NCBI RefSeq assembly: GCF_019801965.1
Contig: NZ_JAHVIA010000005.1
Location: 310,001 to 374,000, forward strand
Reading direction: 5' to 3'
Source: Salipiger bermudensis
Lineage (GTDB): Bacteria > Pseudomonadota > Alphaproteobacteria > Rhodobacterales > Rhodobacteraceae
DNA: 64,000 bases
The translations under genes and the position numbers were made by a program. The notes under the pieces were generated by a model, which was not told the DNA's origin, ran no database searches, and saw nothing but the letters and a program-made list of their open reading frames with translations. Shown here piece by piece: positions 35,482 to 44,352 of this stretch (positions within the stretch are counted from its first letter, which is position 1; the number at the start of each line of letters is the position of its first letter).

Positions 35482-36876
35482 GTGAAACAGTCCACCAAGG
35501 TTACGGCAGCCCTGCTCGCCGGCTCGACCTTTCTCTCCGTCCCGGCATGGGCGCAGGAAAGCTTCTACACCAAGGCGGCCGAGCCCTATGCCGGCACCAC
35601 CATCCGCATCCTCGACGAGGTGACCCCGCTGCAGGAGAAGGTGTTCGACATCATCCCGCAATTCGAGGAGCTGACCGGCATCACCGTGGAGCTCGAACTG
35701 CTCGGCCATGCCGAGGTGATCAACCGCGGCCAGGCCGACATGCTCTCCGGCCGCGGCTTCTACGACGGCGTGATGATGCACAACTACCAGCTCGCGCCGA
35801 TGCTGACCGCCGGCGTGATCCGCTCGATCGACGACTACGTGGCCGACCCGGCCCTGTCGGACCCCGATTTCAACGCCGATGACCTGATCCAGCGGCCCTA
35901 CACCACCACCTCCTTCACCGGTGGCAAGCAGTATGGCTTCAACAACTGGAACTACAACGAGGTCTACTGGGCGCGCGCCGATCTCTTCGCGCATCCCGAG
36001 GAACAGGCCGCGTTCAACGAGAAATACGGCTACGATCTCGGCCCGGCGGAAACCATCACGCAAATGCGCGACATCGCCGAGTTCTTCACCCGTGACGCCG
36101 GGGAGACGCTGGCCGGCGAGACGCTCGAGGCCGATTTCTACGGCATCGTGCTCGAAGGCATCAAGGGCGGCTCGACCTTCCCCACCCTGTGGAGCGCGCT
36201 GATCAAGAACTACGGCGGCCGGCTGCTCGACGAGAATGGCGCACCCGCCTTCGACAGCCCGGAGACCGTGGAAGCCCTGACCATGTGGGCCGAGCTGTGG
36301 TCCTTCGCGCCTCCGGGCATCGCCGAGTACTCGCTGGTCGACGTGCCCACCGTCATGGGCAACGGCCTTGCGGCCCAGACCCTCGCCTGGTCGGATTTCG
36401 TGTTCGGCGTCGACGTGCCGGGCGCCTCGCCCTACGCCGGCGATTTCGTCTACGGCCCGATCCCCTTCAAGGACGGCCGCGAAGAGGAACGTTCGGTCGA
36501 GGCGGATGTCTCGGTTGTCGTGATCTCCGAGGCGTCGGAAAACCCGGAAGCCACCTTCCTCTTCCTGCAGTGGCTCGCCTCCGAAGAGGCTCAGGCTGCG
36601 CTGATCGAGGCTGGAAACGGCGGCGTGCCGATCCGCCAGAGCTCGTGGGAGCTTCCGGCCATCGCCGACAGCGAGATGACATCGCTCTACGCGGCCATGC
36701 GCTCGACCCTCGACGTGGCCGAAGCCAAGCCGAAAATGCCCGACAGCTTCGAGATCATGGATGCCATGTCGGGCATCGCGCAGGAAGTCGGCCTCGGCCG
36801 CCTGACCCCGGAAGAGGGTGCGGCCCAGGGCCAGGCCGCGATGCTCGAAATCTGCACCCAGTGCCTGATGCAGTGA
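35482..36876 (+). CDS. Extracellular solute-binding protein (family 1)
   Basis: A 464-residue periplasmic receptor. It has a GTG start with AAAGGA 8 nt upstream and a signal peptide ending AWA-QESF near residue 25. The mature protein has the two-lobe family-1 features (ITVELELLGHAEVINRGQAD, YGFNNWNYNEVYWARADLF). It resembles binding proteins for sugars, polyols and glycerol-3-phosphate-like ligands. It is the third gene of the importer set, followed by two permeases. The cargo cannot be read from sequence; neighbours suggest a polyhydroxylated ring or sugar-like compound. Confidence 0.9.
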   Translation: MKQSTKVTAALLAGSTFLSVPAWAQESFYTKAAEPYAGTTIRILDEVTPLQEKVFDIIPQFEELTGITVELELLGHAEVINRGQADMLSGRGFYDGVMMHNYQLAPMLTAGVIRSIDDYVADPALSDPDFNADDLIQRPYTTTSFTGGKQYGFNNWNYNEVYWARADLFAHPEEQAAFNEKYGYDLGPAETITQMRDIAEFFTRDAGETLAGETLEADFYGIVLEGIKGGSTFPTLWSALIKNYGGRLLDENGAPAFDSPETVEALTMWAELWSFAPPGIAEYSLVDVPTVMGNGLAAQTLAWSDFVFGVDVPGASPYAGDFVYGPIPFKDGREEERSVEADVSVVVISEASENPEATFLFLQWLASEEAQAALIEAGNGGVPIRQSSWELPAIADSEMTSLYAAMRSTLDVAEAKPKMPDSFEIMDAMSGIAQEVGLGRLTPEEGAAQGQAAMLEICTQCLMQ

Positions 36877-36968
36877 TCCGGGCATGAGCCCGGAGCCAGC
36901 CGGCAGCCGCCGGCTGGCTCCCCGTTCTGCGGGCGGCCCTGCCGCCGCCCAAACAAGAAAGCGACAAG

Positions 36969-37892
36969 ATGACCAGCATCACCGAAACCGATCCGCCTCT
37001 CCAGACGACACGGGCGCGCGACAAGCGCGAGGCCCTGTACCCCTACCTGCTGATCGCGCCGTCGATGATCACCCTCGTCGTGGTGGCGCTGATCCCGTTC
37101 CTCTACGCCATCTACCTCAGCTTCCACGAGGCCCGCTTCGGCCGGGTCACCGAGTTTGCGGGTTTCGCCAACTACGCGTCGCTGCTGGCCGACGAACGCT
37201 TCTGGAACTCGGTGAGCGTGGCCGCCACCTTCGTGTTCATAGCGGTGCCGATCGAGTTCATGCTTGGCCTCGCCGGCGCGCTGATCCTCGGCCAGAACGT
37301 GAAGGGCCGGTCGATCCTGATCCCGCTGCTCTTCATGCCGGCGATGATGGCCCCGGTGGTGGTGGGCCTGCTGTGGAAGATCATGCTGGCCGGGTCCTGG
37401 GGCTTCATCTCATACAACGTGTTCGAGCGCTTCGGCATGTTCCCCGACACCTCGATATTCGCCTCCCCCGACTATGCGCTCTACGCGCTGATCTTCGTCG
37501 ACATCTGGCAATGGACCCCGTTCATGATGCTGGCCTTCTTCGCCGGTCTCCAGGCCCTGCCCGTGGCACCCTTCCGGGCCGCGGCGATCGACGGCGCGGG
37601 CCCGCTGCGGATCTTCTTCCGCCTGACGCTTCCGATGATGACGCCGCTGCTCGCGGTGATCGGCCTCCTGCGCTTCATCGACGCCTTCAAGGTCTTCGAC
37701 ACGATGTACATCCTCACCAATGGCGGCCCCGGCACCTCGACCGAGACGCCCAGCATCCTCGCCAACAAGATGACCTTCGAGTTCTGGAACATCGGCGAGG
37801 CCTCGGCGCTCGCGGTGATCGTCTGGATCGCCTTCTTCATCTTCTGCAACATCTTCTACCAGGTCGCCAAGAAGCGCCTGAACGCCTTCTGA
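36969..37892 (+). CDS. ABC sugar-type permease (MalF/UgpA class)
   Basis: A 307-residue inner-membrane protein with six hydrophobic helices and the EAA loop FRAAAIDGAGPLRIFFRLTL, which contacts the ATPases. It has the length and topology of MalF-type permeases without the long periplasmic loop. It follows the binding protein by 92 nt and precedes the second permease by 8 nt. Confidence 0.92.
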   Translation: MTSITETDPPLQTTRARDKREALYPYLLIAPSMITLVVVALIPFLYAIYLSFHEARFGRVTEFAGFANYASLLADERFWNSVSVAATFVFIAVPIEFMLGLAGALILGQNVKGRSILIPLLFMPAMMAPVVVGLLWKIMLAGSWGFISYNVFERFGMFPDTSIFASPDYALYALIFVDIWQWTPFMMLAFFAGLQALPVAPFRAAAIDGAGPLRIFFRLTLPMMTPLLAVIGLLRFIDAFKVFDTMYILTNGGPGTSTETPSILANKMTFEFWNIGEASALAVIVWIAFFIFCNIFYQVAKKRLNAF

Positions 37893-37900
37893 GACAGCCC

Positions 37901-38731
37901 ATGCAAACCAGCGACAGCTCCTCCCGCTCCACCCTCTTCTGGACCGGCATCACCGTGCTCTACGCGGTCGTCGTGCTCTTCCCGATCTTCTGGATGGGCA
38001 CCATGATGTTCAAGCCGAACGAAACCATGTTCGCGCGTCCGACGGAGTGGTTCTTCACCCCCACGCTCGATCACTTCGCCTACGTGATCGAGGCCGGTTT
38101 CCACTGGAACCTCTTCACCTCCTTCCTGCTCTGCACCCTCTCGACGGGCCTGATCGTCCTGATCGGCACGCCCGCGGCCTATGCCTTCGCGCGGTTCGAA
38201 ATGAAGGCCAAGGATGACCTCTTTCTCTTCATCCTCGCCTCGCGGATGGCACCGCCGGTCTGTCTCGTGATCCCGTTCTACCTGATCTACTCGCAGATCG
38301 GCCTGCTCGACTCCTTCCTCGGGCTGACGCTGGCCTACATGACCTTCAACCTCTCCTTCTACATCTGGGTGCTGCGCAGCTTCTGCCGCGACCTGCCCGT
38401 TGAGCTGGAGGAAGCCGCCGCGCTCGAGGGCTGGAGCCGTCTCCAGATTTTGCGCCGCGTGGTCTTCCCACTGCTGCGCAACGGCATCGTGGCCACCGCC
38501 GTTCTGTGTTTCATTTTCGCGTGGAACGAGTTCCTCTTCGCCTTCATGCTGGGCGGCCGCACCGTCGAGACCCTGCCGGTCTCGATCCCCAAGCTGATCA
38601 CCGCCCAGGGCGTGCGCTGGGGCGAGATGGCCGTGGTCGGGATGATCTCCCTCGTGCCGGTGCTCGCCGTTGTCTTCGTGCTGCAGCGTCACATCGTGCG
38701 CGGCCTCACCATGGGCGCCGTGAAGGGCTGA
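37901..38731 (+). CDS. ABC sugar-type permease (MalG/UgpE class)
   Basis: A 276-residue inner-membrane protein with six helices and the EAA loop ELEEAAALEGWSRLQILRRV. The MalG-class N-terminus (LYAVVVLFPIFWMGTMMFKP) is typical. A longer open frame upstream in this phase is non-coding, since it overlaps the first permease gene; the ATG at 37901 gives the family length. It completes the importer with two ATPases, a receptor and two permeases. Confidence 0.92.
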   Translation: MQTSDSSSRSTLFWTGITVLYAVVVLFPIFWMGTMMFKPNETMFARPTEWFFTPTLDHFAYVIEAGFHWNLFTSFLLCTLSTGLIVLIGTPAAYAFARFEMKAKDDLFLFILASRMAPPVCLVIPFYLIYSQIGLLDSFLGLTLAYMTFNLSFYIWVLRSFCRDLPVELEEAAALEGWSRLQILRRVVFPLLRNGIVATAVLCFIFAWNEFLFAFMLGGRTVETLPVSIPKLITAQGVRWGEMAVVGMISLVPVLAVVFVLQRHIVRGLTMGAVKG

Positions 38732-38776
38732 CCCCGGCCCTTCCTTCCTCTCATCTGCGATCAAGCGAGACCAACC

Positions 38777-39277
38777 ATGCCGCACCACCCCACCGCCTAC
38801 CGCGACCCGAAACTGCCATCCGACCGCGTCCTGCCCGGGGACGAGAGCTGGACCGAGATGCTCAAGGCGTTCGACGCCCCCGCCGCGAACGCGCTCATCG
38901 CCTTCGCCCGCACCATCTGCCCGCATGACGGGCTCGGAGACGGCCCCTATCGCCGCACCGTGGCCAAGCTCGACGACGTGGCGCAAGCCAACCCCGAGAA
39001 GGCCGCGCTGCTGGCAGAGCTGGTGCAGCGCATCGACGGCGCCATGCCGCTGCCCTTCGTCGAGCTCTCCGAGGCATTCCGCGTGGAGATCCTGAAGGAC
39101 ATCGAGGGCAGCGCCGCCTTCAGCATGGCCCAGCGGACGGTGGTGCTCTTCCTCTATGACGATCTCGAGGTCTGGCAGGCCTTCGGCTACGAGGGCGCCT
39201 CGGTTCAGCATGGCGGGTTCGTGAACCGCGGGTTCAACGATCTCGACTGGCTGCCCGAACCGCCCGAAGGCGTCTGA
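38777..39277 (+). CDS. Gluconate 2-dehydrogenase subunit 3-like protein
   Basis: A 166-residue helical protein resembling the small (gamma) subunit of membrane-linked gluconate/glucose dehydrogenases, with FVELSEAFRVEILKDIEGS and the C-terminal GGFVNRGFNDLDWLP segment. Classical members carry a Tat signal that exports the complex. None is present here, so the enzyme is predicted to be cytosolic. It lies 47 nt before the GMC oxidoreductase gene and is expected to be its partner. Confidence 0.78.
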   Translation: MPHHPTAYRDPKLPSDRVLPGDESWTEMLKAFDAPAANALIAFARTICPHDGLGDGPYRRTVAKLDDVAQANPEKAALLAELVQRIDGAMPLPFVELSEAFRVEILKDIEGSAAFSMAQRTVVLFLYDDLEVWQAFGYEGASVQHGGFVNRGFNDLDWLPEPPEGV

Positions 39278-39324
39278 GACCGGCCCTGCCCCTCCCCTGA
39301 TACGACCCGCAACGGAACAGATCC

Positions 39325-40890
39325 ATGACCCAATTTTCCCTCGATGACGACACGGTAACGGTGGTTGTCGGCTCCGGCGCCGGTGGCGGCACGATCGCCC
39401 ACGAGCTCGCCCGCCGCGACATCTCGGTGGTGCTGCTCGAAGCCGGACGTCATATGACAGCCGACGATTTCGTGAATGACGAGATGGCCGCCTACGACAT
39501 GCTCTCGTGGCTCGACAAGCGCGATGCCTCGGGCTCGTGGCGCGTGGCCAAGGATCACCCCGATGTTCCGGTCTGGCACTGCAAGGGCGTGGGGGGAACC
39601 ACGCTGCACTGGTCGGGCTGCTGCTACCGCCTGACCGAAGACGAGATGCGCGCCCGCAGCGTCTTCGGCGACATTCCCGGCACCACGCTGATCGACTGGC
39701 CGATCACCCTCGAAGAGCTTGAGCCCTGGTACGACAAGGCCGAGAAGAAGATGGGCGTGACCCGCACCAACGGCCTGCCCCCGCTGCCGCCCAACAACAA
39801 CTTCAAGGTCATGTATGCCGGGGCCAAGGCGCTCGGCTACGACAGCGTCTCCACCGGCCGCCACGCAATCAACGCAGTGCCCTACGATGGCCGCCCCGCG
39901 AGCCAGCAGGACGGGTTCACCATCTGCGGCGACAAGGTCGGCGCGCGCTGGTCGACGCAGAACGTGGAGATCCCGAAGGCTCTGGCCACCGGCAAGCTCG
40001 ATCTGCGCCCGGAAAGCCGCGCCGTCTATGTCGAGCATGACGAGACCGGTCGCGCCTCGGCGGTGCTCTACGTGGATTCCGAAGGCGTCACCCATCGCCA
40101 GAAGGCCCGCACCGTGGTGCTGGCGGGTAATTGCGTCGAGACCAGCCGCCTGCTGCTGCACTCGACCAGCGCGCGCTTCCCCAACGGGCTGGCCAATGGC
40201 TGGGGCCATGTCGGTCGCCACTACCTGCGCCACGTGGTGCAGACGGTCTGGTCGGTCTTCGACAAGCCGGTCTACATGCATCGCGGCGAGATCATGGCCG
40301 GTTACCTCGACGAGTTCGCCACGCATGACCCGTCGCGCGGCTTTGCCGGCGGGTACTATGTCGAGCTGAACTCGATGGGCCTTCCGAGCATGGCCGGCCT
40401 CCTCGAGCCGGGCTGGTGGGGGCGGGACTTCGCGCAGGTGGTCGAGCAATATGCCAATATCGCCGGTCTCTTCATGAGCGGCGAGGACATGCCCCAGGCC
40501 GACAACCGCATCACCCTGACCGACCGCAGCGATGCGTTCGGCGTGCCGGTCGCCAACATCCATTACAGCAACCACCCCAATGACGTGCTGATGCGCAACC
40601 ACGGCTACAAGACCATGCGCGCCATCCACGCCGCCGCCGGGGCGAAACGCTCGATCGAGACCCCGCCCTACCCGGCCACCCACAACCTCGGCAGCAACCG
40701 CATGGCGGCCCGCGCCGAGGATGGCGTGCTCGACGGCAACGGCCGCGCCCACGAGGTCGACAACCTCTTCATCGCGGATGGCAGCAACTTCGCCACCGGC
40801 GGCGCGGTGAATCCGACGCTCACCATCGTGGCGCTCGCCATGCGCCAAGCCGCCTTCATCGAGGGCCAGATGGCCGCCGGCGCACTCTGA
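39325..40890 (+). CDS. GMC-family FAD oxidoreductase
   Basis: A 521-residue flavoprotein with the FAD site VVGSGAGGGTIAHELARR at residues 14-31. It also has the conserved VGGTTLHWSG, the C-terminal active-site His in ATHNLGSNRM, and NPTLTIVALAMRQA. It resembles the large subunit of gluconate 2-dehydrogenase and FAD-dependent sugar or cyclitol dehydrogenases, which oxidise a hydroxyl to a ketone. The small subunit is encoded just upstream and an AroQ-like dehydratase just downstream. Oxidation of the imported polyol in the cytosol fits the context. The substrate is not known. Confidence 0.88.
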   Translation: MTQFSLDDDTVTVVVGSGAGGGTIAHELARRDISVVLLEAGRHMTADDFVNDEMAAYDMLSWLDKRDASGSWRVAKDHPDVPVWHCKGVGGTTLHWSGCCYRLTEDEMRARSVFGDIPGTTLIDWPITLEELEPWYDKAEKKMGVTRTNGLPPLPPNNNFKVMYAGAKALGYDSVSTGRHAINAVPYDGRPASQQDGFTICGDKVGARWSTQNVEIPKALATGKLDLRPESRAVYVEHDETGRASAVLYVDSEGVTHRQKARTVVLAGNCVETSRLLLHSTSARFPNGLANGWGHVGRHYLRHVVQTVWSVFDKPVYMHRGEIMAGYLDEFATHDPSRGFAGGYYVELNSMGLPSMAGLLEPGWWGRDFAQVVEQYANIAGLFMSGEDMPQADNRITLTDRSDAFGVPVANIHYSNHPNDVLMRNHGYKTMRAIHAAAGAKRSIETPPYPATHNLGSNRMAARAEDGVLDGNGRAHEVDNLFIADGSNFATGGAVNPTLTIVALAMRQAAFIEGQMAAGAL

Positions 40891-40930
40891 GCCGCGCCGC
40901 GCCACCGCAAGACACGAAAGGACGATCCAC

Positions 40931-41383
40931 ATGAAGAGCGTCATGTTTCTCAACGGTCCCAATGCCAACCTCTACGGCCTCGACCCGAGCGGCACCTACG
41001 GCACCGACAGCTTTCCCCAGATCGAGGCCGCCTGCACGGCGCGCGCCGAGGAGCTGGGCGTCAGGCTGGAGTTCCGCCAGTCCAACCATGAGGGCGTGCT
41101 GATCGACTGGGTGCAGGAGGCACGCCAAAGCTGCGACGGTCTGCTGATCAATGCGGCCGGGTTCTCCTATACCTCGATCGCGCTGCTCGACGCGCTGCTG
41201 GCCTTCGACGGGCCGATCATCGAATGCCACATGAGCAACATCTGGAAGCGCGAGCCGTTCCGGCACCAGTCCTTCATGTCGAAGGCCGCCACCGGGGTGA
41301 TCGCCGGGCTCGGCGTGAAGGGCTACCTGCTCGGCCTCTCCGCCATGGCAGAGCTGATCGCAGCCGATGACACCACCGATTGA
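40931..41383 (+). CDS. AroQ (type II dehydroquinase) family protein with altered active-site lid
   Basis: A 150-residue protein with the type II fold pattern: FLNGPNANL, RQSNHEGVLIDW, ECHMSNIWKREPFRHQSF and GVIAGLGVKGYLLGL. The lid arginine of the usual G-x-REP segment is Asp (YGLDPSGTYG). The active-site His after the NPGA motif is Tyr (INAAGFSYTS), and a later Arg is Leu (IALLDA), while the lid Tyr and the ECH histidine remain. It therefore probably dehydrates something other than 3-dehydroquinate. It sits behind the GMC gene in a catabolic cluster, not with aromatic biosynthesis genes. Confidence 0.85.
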   Translation: MKSVMFLNGPNANLYGLDPSGTYGTDSFPQIEAACTARAEELGVRLEFRQSNHEGVLIDWVQEARQSCDGLLINAAGFSYTSIALLDALLAFDGPIIECHMSNIWKREPFRHQSFMSKAATGVIAGLGVKGYLLGLSAMAELIAADDTTD

Positions 41384-41423
41384 ACCGCCGCAAGAAGACA
41401 AGAAGACCACAAGGAAGAACCGC

Positions 41424-42434
41424 ATGACCCAGACCATGCAGGCCGTGATCGCCCGCGGCCACGGCGGCCCCGAGGTGCTCGAAACCGTCACCCGCCCGGT
41501 TCCTGCGCCGAGCCCCGGCGAGCTGCTGATCCGCACCGCCGCCGCCGGGGTAAACCGCCCCGACGTCATGCAGCGCAGCGGCGCCCTGCCCGCGCCGGTC
41601 GATGCCTCCGACATCCTCGGCCTGGAGGTCGCGGGGCATGTCGAGGCGGTGGGCGACGGCGTAGACGCCGCGCTGCTCGGCGCCGCCGTCATGGCACTCG
41701 TGAAGGCCGGCGGCTATGCCGAATACGTCGTGGCACAGGCCGCTCAATGCCTGGCCGTGCCCGAGGGGCTGCCGCTCGACGAGGCTGCGGCGCTGCCCGA
41801 GGGGCTCTTCACCATCTGGCACAACCTCTTCGACCGAGGCGCCCTGAAGGCCGGCGAAACCGTGCTGCTGCAAGGCGGGGCCAGCGGCATCGGCACGCTC
41901 GCCCTGCAACTGGCGACGGCGCGTGGCGCGCATGTCATCGCGACCGCAGGCGGGCCGGAAAAATGCGCGCGGCTCGAGGCGATGGGCGCGAAGGCCATCG
42001 ACTACCGCAGCGCCGAGCTTGCCGAAGAGGTGCTGCGGCTGACCGACGGGCGCGGTGTCGACGTGGTGCTCGATATTCTCGGCGGTGACACGGTCAACAA
42101 GCACCTCGCCTGCATGGCCCCCGGCGGGCGGCATATCGGACTCTCGTTCATGCAGGGCATGGTGGCGCCGGTCGACCTGGGGCTGGTGATGCGCAAGGGG
42201 CTGTGGCTCAGCTCCTCGACCCTGCGTCCCAAGAGCGACGCCGAGAAGGCCGGCATCGCGCAGGCCGTCGCCGCCGAACTGTTGCCCTTGGTGGCGGCTG
42301 GCAAGGCCCGGCCGGTTATGTCGAGGCGCTTCGCGCTGGCCGAGGCCGCCGCGGCCCACCGCCTGCTCGAAGGCGGCGGCAACATGGGCAAGATCGTGCT
42401 CCGCACCGGGCTGGACGCGGAGGCCTCCACATGA
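41424..42434 (+). CDS. NAD(P)H:quinone oxidoreductase (MDR superfamily, PIG3-like)
   Basis: A 336-residue zinc-free medium-chain dehydrogenase. The GroES-like N-terminal part (AAAGVNRPDVMQRSG) is followed by a Rossmann part with LLQGGASGIGTLALQLA and DVVLDILGGDTV. The close pattern is the TP53I3/PIG3-like quinone reductase family. AAGGAAG precedes the ATG at 41424. Its stop overlaps the GST start by 4 nt. In this cluster it may reduce an enone or quinone made by the dehydrogenase and dehydratase steps; that link is inferred. Confidence 0.88.
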   Translation: MTQTMQAVIARGHGGPEVLETVTRPVPAPSPGELLIRTAAAGVNRPDVMQRSGALPAPVDASDILGLEVAGHVEAVGDGVDAALLGAAVMALVKAGGYAEYVVAQAAQCLAVPEGLPLDEAAALPEGLFTIWHNLFDRGALKAGETVLLQGGASGIGTLALQLATARGAHVIATAGGPEKCARLEAMGAKAIDYRSAELAEEVLRLTDGRGVDVVLDILGGDTVNKHLACMAPGGRHIGLSFMQGMVAPVDLGLVMRKGLWLSSSTLRPKSDAEKAGIAQAVAAELLPLVAAGKARPVMSRRFALAEAAAAHRLLEGGGNMGKIVLRTGLDAEAST

Positions 42435-43051
42435 CCGACATGACCATGGCGCTCTACTGGGGCTCCGCCTCGCCCTTCGTCCGCAAGGTCATGGCCTCGG
42501 CCCACGAGCTTGGGCTGGCCGACCGCATCGAGATCCTCGACAGCGCCGCCCACCCGGTCGAGCGCGACAGCCGTATCCAGGCGTTCAATCCGCTGGCCAG
42601 GGTGCCCGCCGCTCGTACCGGCGATGGCACCTTGCTCTACGACAGCCGGGTGATCTGCGAGTATCTCGACGCGCAGGCCGGCGGCGGGCTCTTCCCGGCC
42701 GCGGGTCCCCAGCGCTGGACGGCCCTGCGCCGCCAAGCACTGACCGACGGGCTGCTGGAGGCCGCGCTGCTCATCCGTTACGAGCGCCTCGCCCGCCCCG
42801 AGGCGCTGCACTGGCCCAGCTGGTTGGAAAAGCAGCAGGAAAAGATCGACGACGCGCTCGACGCGATGGCGTCCGACATTCCTGCCACCGGCTGCCACGA
42901 TATCGGCGCCATTTCCTATGCCTGCGCGCTTGGCTGGCTGGCCTTCCGCTTTCCGGAGATGGGGGCAACCACGCGCCGACCGGCCCTCGCCAGTTGGCAC
43001 GCGGCCTTCGAAACCCGGCCCGCGATGGTCGCCACCCGGCCCAGCGCATGA
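42431..43051 (+). CDS. Glutathione S-transferase family protein
   Basis: A 206-residue GST: a thioredoxin-like N-terminal domain with the catalytic-type SASPFVRKVM and cis-Pro/Ser motif ARVPAARTGDGTLLYDSRVI, and an all-helical C-terminal domain. It is translationally coupled to the quinone oxidoreductase gene by a 4-nt overlap. Some catabolic GSTs isomerise or reduce ring intermediates using glutathione, as in maleylacetoacetate or aryl-ether pathways. The specific reaction here is unknown. Confidence 0.88.
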   Translation: MTDMTMALYWGSASPFVRKVMASAHELGLADRIEILDSAAHPVERDSRIQAFNPLARVPAARTGDGTLLYDSRVICEYLDAQAGGGLFPAAGPQRWTALRRQALTDGLLEAALLIRYERLARPEALHWPSWLEKQQEKIDDALDAMASDIPATGCHDIGAISYACALGWLAFRFPEMGATTRRPALASWHAAFETRPAMVATRPSA

Positions 43052-43147
43052 CACGATGGCCTGCGCCTGCCCCAACCGGGCCGGCGCAGCCACGACGCTG
43101 ACACACCACCGGCCCGCCCAAGGGGCCACAACGAGGAAAGACCCACC

Positions 43148-43564
43148 ATGGCGCATTACCGTCACCGCAAGTTCAACACCAAGGAAACCTACCCCGAGCA
43201 GAGCCTCGACAACGATCTCGCGCAGGCCGTTGTCGCGGAGCCGGGCAAGACGATCTACCTGCGCGGTCAGTGCCCGCAGGATCTCGACACCGCCGAGAAC
43301 ATCAAGAGCAACGACCCGGTCGAGCAGACCCACAAGGTGATGAGCAACATCCGCCAACTGGTCGAGGAATGCGGCGGCGAGATGGCCCATGTCACCAAGC
43401 TGGTGGTCTACCTGACCGACGTGCGGCACCGCGAGGCCGTCTACCGAACGATGGGCGAATACATCAAGGGCGTGCACCCGGTCTGCACCGGGCTCGTCGT
43501 GGTGGCGCTGGCGCGCCCGGAATGGCTGGTCGAGATCGATGCCACCGCCGTGATCCCGCAATAA
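43148..43564 (+). CDS. RidA/YjgF family protein
   Basis: A 138-residue protein of the RidA superfamily. It has the strand TIYLRGQCPQD, the helix QTHKVMSNIRQLVEECGGEM, and the C-terminal LVVVALARPEWLVEIDATAV. RidA hydrolyses reactive enamine/imine intermediates. In this member the canonical Arg of the final strand appears as part of ARPEWLVEI, so deaminase activity is plausible. It lies 96 nt behind the GST gene and 54 nt before a DUF1028 gene, a pairing that I have seen in amine-linked clusters. Confidence 0.87.
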   Translation: MAHYRHRKFNTKETYPEQSLDNDLAQAVVAEPGKTIYLRGQCPQDLDTAENIKSNDPVEQTHKVMSNIRQLVEECGGEMAHVTKLVVYLTDVRHREAVYRTMGEYIKGVHPVCTGLVVVALARPEWLVEIDATAVIPQ

Positions 43565-43618
43565 CGCCAACCCGCGTCCTTCACCCGCAGCGGGCGCCAG
43601 CCGCCCACAGGAGTCCAA

Positions 43619-44293
43619 ATGACCTTTTCGATCGTTGGACATTGCCCGGAGACGGGGATGTTCGGTGTTGCCATCTCCTCCTCCTCGCCGGCCGTGGCCG
43701 CGCGCTGTTCCTTCGCGCGGGCCGGTGTCGGCGCCGTCGCCACCCAGAACGTCACCGATCCCCGCCTCGGCCCGCTTGCGCTTGACCTGATGGCGCTGGG
43801 AGCGAGCCCCTCCGAGGCGCTCTCGGTGCTCGAACGGCGCGGCGCCGAAATGGCCTACCGGCAGGTGCTGGCGGTCGACCGCTCGGGCCAGAGCGCGATC
43901 TACTCGGGCACGCAGGTGCTGGGCATGTGGTCCGAGTCGCAGGGCCGCGACACCGCCGCCGCGGGCAACCTTCTGTCCGATGCCGGGGTGCCGGAGGTGA
44001 TGGTGCAGCACTTCCTCAACAGCACCGGCCACCTGGGCGACAGGCTGATCGGCGCGCTGGGTGCCGGGCTCGCTGCCGGTGGCGAGGCGGGGCCCGTGCA
44101 TTCCTCGGGGCTGCTGCTGGTCGACAGGCAGAGCTGGCCGCTGGCCGAGCTGCGCATCGACTGGACCGAAAGCTGCCCGATCGCCGCACTCGAAGAGGCC
44201 TGGCGGGTCTACAAGCCGCAAATGACCGACTATGTCACACGCGCACTCAACCCTGGCGGTGCGCCGTCCTATGGCGTTCCGGGAGACCAATGA
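43619..44293 (+). CDS. DUF1028 family protein (Ntn-hydrolase-like)
   Basis: A 224-residue protein with the family start TFSIVGHCPETGMFGVAISS, the ARCSFARAGVGAVATQN segment and the late GARCAAGGEAGPVHSSG-like motif (here AGGEAGPVHSSGLLLVD). DUF1028 proteins adopt an Ntn-hydrolase-like fold and often sit beside RidA and transporter genes, but no reaction is established. Its 3' end is 59 nt before the LysR gene. Confidence 0.88.
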   Translation: MTFSIVGHCPETGMFGVAISSSSPAVAARCSFARAGVGAVATQNVTDPRLGPLALDLMALGASPSEALSVLERRGAEMAYRQVLAVDRSGQSAIYSGTQVLGMWSESQGRDTAAAGNLLSDAGVPEVMVQHFLNSTGHLGDRLIGALGAGLAAGGEAGPVHSSGLLLVDRQSWPLAELRIDWTESCPIAALEEAWRVYKPQMTDYVTRALNPGGAPSYGVPGDQ

Positions 44294-44352
44294 GTAATCT
44301 CGTCGGGCGGGTCCGCCACGTCTCGCCCTCTCCCACCTGACAGGGTATCGCG

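Noticed and set aside
33165-43051. A canonical quinate/shikimate degradation cluster
   Set aside because: The AroQ-family protein lacks key catalytic residues and no dehydroshikimate dehydratase or protocatechuate gene is present, so I kept only a general ring-polyol hypothesis.
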